NCBI GenBank assembly: GCA_020161365.1 | Contig: JAIUNU010000011.1 | Span: forward strand, 62,001-126,000 | Reading direction: 5' to 3' | DNA from: Pseudomonadota bacterium | Lineage (GTDB): Bacteria; Pseudomonadota; Alphaproteobacteria; Caulobacterales; Caulobacteraceae | Length of the DNA: 64,000 nucleotides | In this document: piece by piece, positions 61,359-64,000 of the stretch | How the letters are laid out: each line of letters opens with the position of its first letter | Position numbering within the stretch: the stretch's first letter is position 1 | The notes under the pieces: generated by a model | Told to the model about the DNA's origin: nothing | Seen by the model: only the letters and a program-made list of their open reading frames with translations | Databases searched by the model: none | Made by a program: the position numbers and the translations under genes

Positions 61359-61387
61359 TTGCGTCCCGGCGGCGACGCCGCTAGGTA
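61359..61387 (+). promoter_or_regulatory. Candidate promoter of tRNA-Ser
   Basis: TTGCGT and TAGGTA separated by exactly 17 bp, about 50 bp before the mature tRNA. Both boxes match the sigma-70 consensus only moderately. It is the best fit in the 200-bp gap after the MBL-like gene. Confidence 0.3.
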
Positions 61388-61436
61388 TCGCGCCCTCGAC
61401 CTCGGGCGGTGATTATCGGCCTCCCGAACGGCGCCT

Positions 61437-61526
61437 GGAGAGGTGGCAGAGTGGTCGAATGCGCCGCACTCGAAATGCGGTTTACGTGAAAGCGTAACGT
61501 GGGTTCGAATCCCACCCTCTCCGCCA
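61437..61526 (+). tRNA. tRNA-Ser (anticodon CGA)
   Basis: 90-nt class II tRNA with encoded CCA. Acceptor GGAGAGG pairs with CCTCTCC (61437-61443 / 61516-61522), then G and CCA. The anticodon loop CTCGAAA has anticodon CGA (reads UCG); the T-arm has GGTTCGAATCC; the long variable arm (ACGTGAAAGCGT region) fits Ser. Discriminator G73 is a serine identity base. Confidence 0.97.
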
Positions 61527-61725
61527 GCCCCCTTCCCTGAAAGTCCGCCAGACGTTCCGCAAGACCCGCCGTTCAAGGGGGAATGCGAGATCGTGCGCCA
61601 CGCATCTGACGCGATCCGTCACGTGTCGCGTCGCCCTTGTGGAACGATTGGTGGGACCAAACAGCCAAGCTTCAGTCCCCCATAGAGCGAAGCGGGCAAA
61701 ACGCATGCGGATCTCTCTTTACGCC

Positions 61726-61768
61726 GCCTTTATGCGTATCCGCCGCTTCCGCATGGCGCCTTTATGCG
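61726..61768. promoter_or_regulatory. Paired direct repeats upstream of the kdp genes
   Basis: GCCTTTATGCG occurs at 61726-61736 and again at 61758-61768, exactly 32 bp apart (three helical turns). The site is 40-80 bp upstream of the kdp leader ORF. This is the geometry of a response-regulator site on one DNA face; KdpE is the expected regulator, but no kdpDE is visible here. Confidence 0.4.
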
Positions 61769-61808
61769 GGTCCGTAGTCCTTGGCCTCCGACAATCAAGG
61801 AGGCCGTT

Positions 61809-61892
61809 ATGGCTGATCTTCTCTACGGGGCGCTGGCGCTTGGCCTGTTCGCCCTGTTCGGGGCGTTCGTCGCCGCGCTGAGGCGCGTCTGA
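61809..61892 (+). CDS. 27-residue membrane microprotein at the head of the kdp operon
   Basis: ATG 61809 with a perfect AAGGAGG at 61797-61803 (5-nt spacing) encodes MADLLYGALALGLFALFGAF and ends VAALRRV: one hydrophobic helix and a basic end. It ends 2 bp before kdpF. It has the size, charge pattern and position of small Kdp-associated peptides in other bacteria (one helix followed by a basic tail), and the strong ribosome site argues it is translated. It is too short for most ORF callers. Confidence 0.7.
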   Translation: MADLLYGALALGLFALFGAFVAALRRV

Positions 61893-61894
61893 CG

Positions 61895-61981
61895 ATGCTC
61901 GTGAACATCCTGTGGGGCGCCGGCGCGATCGTGATCGCCGGCTACATGGTCGCGGCGATGCTGCGGCCCGACAAGTTCTGA
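61895..61981 (+). CDS. kdpF: KdpF small subunit of the K+-transporting ATPase
   Basis: 28 aa (MLVNILWGAGAIVIAGYMVA, then AMLRPDKF). The single helix followed by the ending ALLRPE/DKF is the hallmark of KdpF, the small subunit that stabilises KdpABC. Placed 12 bp before kdpA. Start ATG 61895. Confidence 0.9.
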   Translation: MLVNILWGAGAIVIAGYMVAAMLRPDKF

Positions 61982-61993
61982 CGGACCCCTTTC

Positions 61994-63706
61994 ATGACAT
62001 GGCAAGGATGGGCGGAGATCGCCCTCACTCTCAGCCTGGCGGTCGCCATCGGGTGGCCGCTGGGCGTCTTTCTCTCGCGCGTGTGGAATGGGGAGAAGAC
62101 CTTTCTCGCCCCCGTGATGCGCCCGGTCGAAACCCTTTTCTACAAGGCCTGCGGCGTTGATCCGACCAAGAGCCAGAGCTGGCACGCCTACGCCGTGGCG
62201 CTGCTGGCCTTCAATCTGGTCGGCTTCGTGCTCGTCTATGCGGTGCTGCGCCTGCAAGGCGTTCTGCCGCTGAACCCGCAGGGTTTCTCCGGCCTTTCGG
62301 GCCACCTGGCGTTCAACACCGCCTTCAGCTTCGTCACCAACACCAACTGGCAGAGCTATGCAGGCGAAGCCACCATGTCGACGCTCAGCCAGATGCTGGT
62401 GCTGACGGTGCAGAACTTCGTCTCGGCCGCCACCGGCGCGACCGTGGCTGCGGCCCTGGCGCGGGCGTTCGTCGCCAATCGCGGCGAAGGCGTCGGCAAC
62501 TTCTGGGCGGACCTGATCCGCACCACGCTCTATCTGCTGCTGCCGCTGGCCTTCGTGGTCGCGGTGGTGCTCGTGGCCCTGGGCCTGCCCCAGACCCTGG
62601 CCGCCGGCGTCACCGCCCATACGCTTGAAGGCGCCGAGCAGAAGATCTCGCTCTACGCGGTGGCCTCCCAAGAGGCGATCAAGATGCTGGGCATCAACGG
62701 CGGCGGCATCTTCAACGCCAACTCGGCCCACCCGTTCGAGAACCCGACGCCGCTGACCAACCTGATCACGGCGGTTTCGATCAACACCCTGGGCTGGGCG
62801 GCCTTCTTCGCCTTCGGCCGCATGGTGCTGGCCAAGAAGGACGTTCGCGCCCTCATCATCGCCGCCTTCGTGCTGCTGTTCGCCGGCGCGGCGGGCGTCT
62901 ATGCGACCGAGACCCAGGCCCCTCCGGCCCAGGTCGCGGCCAAGGTCGATACGTCGGTGAACATGGAGGGCAAGGAGGTCCGCTTCGGCGCGCCGGCCAC
63001 AGCCGCCTGGGTCGCCATGACCACAGGGGCGTCCAACGGTTCGGTCAACGGCATGCACTCCAGCCTGATGCCCCTGGGCGGCGGGATCGCGATGTTCCTG
63101 ATGCAGCTGGGCGAGATCCTGCCCGGCGGCATCGGTTCGGGCGTCGCGATCATGGTCGTCATGGCGCTGCTGTCGGTGTTCGTCGCCGGGCTGATGGTCG
63201 GCCGCACGCCGGAGTACCTGGGCAAGAAGGTCGAGGCGCGCGAGATCCAGTTCTCGATCCTGGCGGTGGTGATCATTCCGCTGTCGATGCTGGGCTTCTC
63301 GGGGATCGCCGCCGTTTTGCCCGAGGCGCTGAAAGGCCTGATGCACAGCGGGCCGCACGGCCTGTCGGAGATCCTCTACGCCTATGTCTCGGGCACGGCC
63401 AACAACGGCTCGGCCTTCGCGGGCCTCACCGCCAACGCGCCCTGGTGGAACGTGACGCTGGGGATCGCCATGGCGCTCGGCCGCTTCCTGCCGATCGTTG
63501 CGGTGCTGGCCATCGCCGGCAGCCTGGTCGCCAAGCCCAAGCTCGCGCCCACGGCCGGCACCCTGCCGACCGACGGCGGTCTCTTCATCGGCCTCCTGAT
63601 CGGGGTGATCCTGATCCTGGGCGGCCTGCAATTCTTCCCCGCGATGGCGCTGGGACCGATCGTCGAGCACTTCCAGGCGCTCGGCGCGGTCGCGGCCCTC
63701 CGCTGA
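61994..63706 (+). CDS. kdpA: Potassium-transporting ATPase subunit A (K+ channel-like)
   Basis: 570 aa with ten transmembrane helices. The K+ selectivity-filter loops are visible: [60 protein letters not shown] and [13 protein letters not shown]. Forms the K+-binding subunit of the high-affinity KdpFABC pump. Followed by kdpB 11 bp later. Confidence 0.99.
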   Translation: MTWQGWAEIALTLSLAVAIGWPLGVFLSRVWNGEKTFLAPVMRPVETLFYKACGVDPTKSQSWHAYAVALLAFNLVGFVLVYAVLRLQGVLPLNPQGFSGLSGHLAFNTAFSFVTNTNWQSYAGEATMSTLSQMLVLTVQNFVSAATGATVAAALARAFVANRGEGVGNFWADLIRTTLYLLLPLAFVVAVVLVALGLPQTLAAGVTAHTLEGAEQKISLYAVASQEAIKMLGINGGGIFNANSAHPFENPTPLTNLITAVSINTLGWAAFFAFGRMVLAKKDVRALIIAAFVLLFAGAAGVYATETQAPPAQVAAKVDTSVNMEGKEVRFGAPATAAWVAMTTGASNGSVNGMHSSLMPLGGGIAMFLMQLGEILPGGIGSGVAIMVVMALLSVFVAGLMVGRTPEYLGKKVEAREIQFSILAVVIIPLSMLGFSGIAAVLPEALKGLMHSGPHGLSEILYAYVSGTANNGSAFAGLTANAPWWNVTLGIAMALGRFLPIVAVLAIAGSLVAKPKLAPTAGTLPTDGGLFIGLLIGVILILGGLQFFPAMALGPIVEHFQALGAVAALR

Positions 63707-63717
63707 GTGGTGATCCC

Positions 63718-64000
63718 ATGACATCCCTAGATATCCACGCTGGCGAGGGACGACGGGCCCTGGCTGGCGGCCTGTCCGGCGCCGTGCTGGCCCGCGCCGC
63801 TAAAGATGCCTTCCTCAAGCTTGATCCACGCAAGCTGACCGGAAATCCAGTGATCTTCGCCACCTGGCTGGTGGCCCTGCTCTCGACCGTCTCGGCGGTC
63901 ACGGCGGTGGCCACGCACCAAGCGGCGGGCTTCGCTGTACAGATCGCCGTCTGGCTCTGGGCCACGGTGCTGTTCGCCAACCTCGCTGAGAGCGTCGCCG
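63718..64000 (+). CDS. kdpB: Potassium-transporting ATPase subunit B (5' end; cut by right edge)
   Basis: First 94 residues of the P-type ATPase that powers KdpA. The start ([18 protein letters not shown]) is followed by [39 protein letters not shown], the first membrane helix, and [17 protein letters not shown]. The phosphorylation and nucleotide domains are outside the window. kdpC and kdpDE would be downstream. Confidence 0.95.
   Translation, partial: MTSLDIHAGEGRRALAGGLSGAVLARAAKDAFLKLDPRKLTGNPVIFATWLVALLSTVSAVTAVATHQAAGFAVQIAVWLWATVLFANLAESVA

Noticed and set aside
61527..61700. Integrated element using tRNA-Ser as attachment site
   Set aside because: No integrase, no repeat of the tRNA 3' end within the visible 2.5 kb and ordinary kdp genes follow.

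Overview
The window is chromosomal DNA of a high-GC alphaproteobacterium, almost certainly Caulobacter or a very close relative. The evidence is the alphaproteobacterial housekeeping gene set, RpoB (1356 aa) and RpoC (1396 aa) lengths that match Caulobacter, a PhaR-controlled polyhydroxybutyrate locus, a DUF4908-like secreted protein, interspersed palindromes typical of the group and strong GC-rich codon bias. It reads as a core-genome segment: I see no phage, transposase, integron or CRISPR array. The only clear mobile-like DNA is a set of short palindromic repeats.

Layout. 1-5300: a LacI-family regulator cut by the left edge, a secreted DUF4908-like protein, phbA-phbB divergent from the regulator phaR, and small conserved genes. 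5375-8060: hemF and a tandem-HAMP chemoreceptor. 8166-20590: the rplJ-rplL and rpoB-rpoC block on the minus strand. Four unrelated genes and a strong terminator separate the two pairs, and a perfect 61-bp tandem duplication abuts the rpoC stop codon. 20600-23070: TetR-type regulator, proC, a YbjN-family gene and ubiK-like yqiC. 23184-26012: overlapping lgt / MidA-like methyltransferase / pgeF; the methyltransferase carries an in-frame palindromic repeat. 26138-37669: prs, a lipoprotein, rplY, pth, a TPR protein, an M24 peptidase, a pirin, ychF, a Cys-rich duplicated secreted protein, two dienelactone hydrolases, a histidine phosphatase and a two-lobed aspartic-protease-like protein. 37745-40433: petABC (cytochrome bc1). 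40638-45352: trmL, a membrane protein, a lipid-linked sugar glycosyltransferase pair (GT2/GT39), HMG-CoA lyase and a lipoprotein.

45507-51027 is a tightly packed minus-strand unit, cysS - SRPBCC - IscU-like - yidD - thrS - glycosyltransferase, with three of its five junctions touching or overlapping. 51223-58410 holds folE, DUF817, hisI-lysE, and a PhoD phosphatase downstream of a TonB-dependent receptor. 58503-61526 holds an RluA-type pseudouridine synthase, a secreted protein, a persulfide-dioxygenase-like protein that has lost its metal ligands, and tRNA-Ser(CGA). 61700-64000 is the start of the kdp operon: paired direct repeats, an extra 27-residue membrane microprotein with a perfect Shine-Dalgarno, kdpF, kdpA and truncated kdpB.

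Most informative points: the metal-site-less metallo-beta-lactamase-fold protein (60394-61236), the palindromic element read as 39 codons inside the methyltransferase (24645-24761), the bilobal aspartic-protease-like protein (36896-37669), the kdp leader microprotein (61809-61892), the two-synthetase operon with an IscU-like protein lacking one ligand cysteine, and the split rplJL/rpoBC cluster. No complete novel system stands out; these are individual anomalies in otherwise ordinary core DNA.
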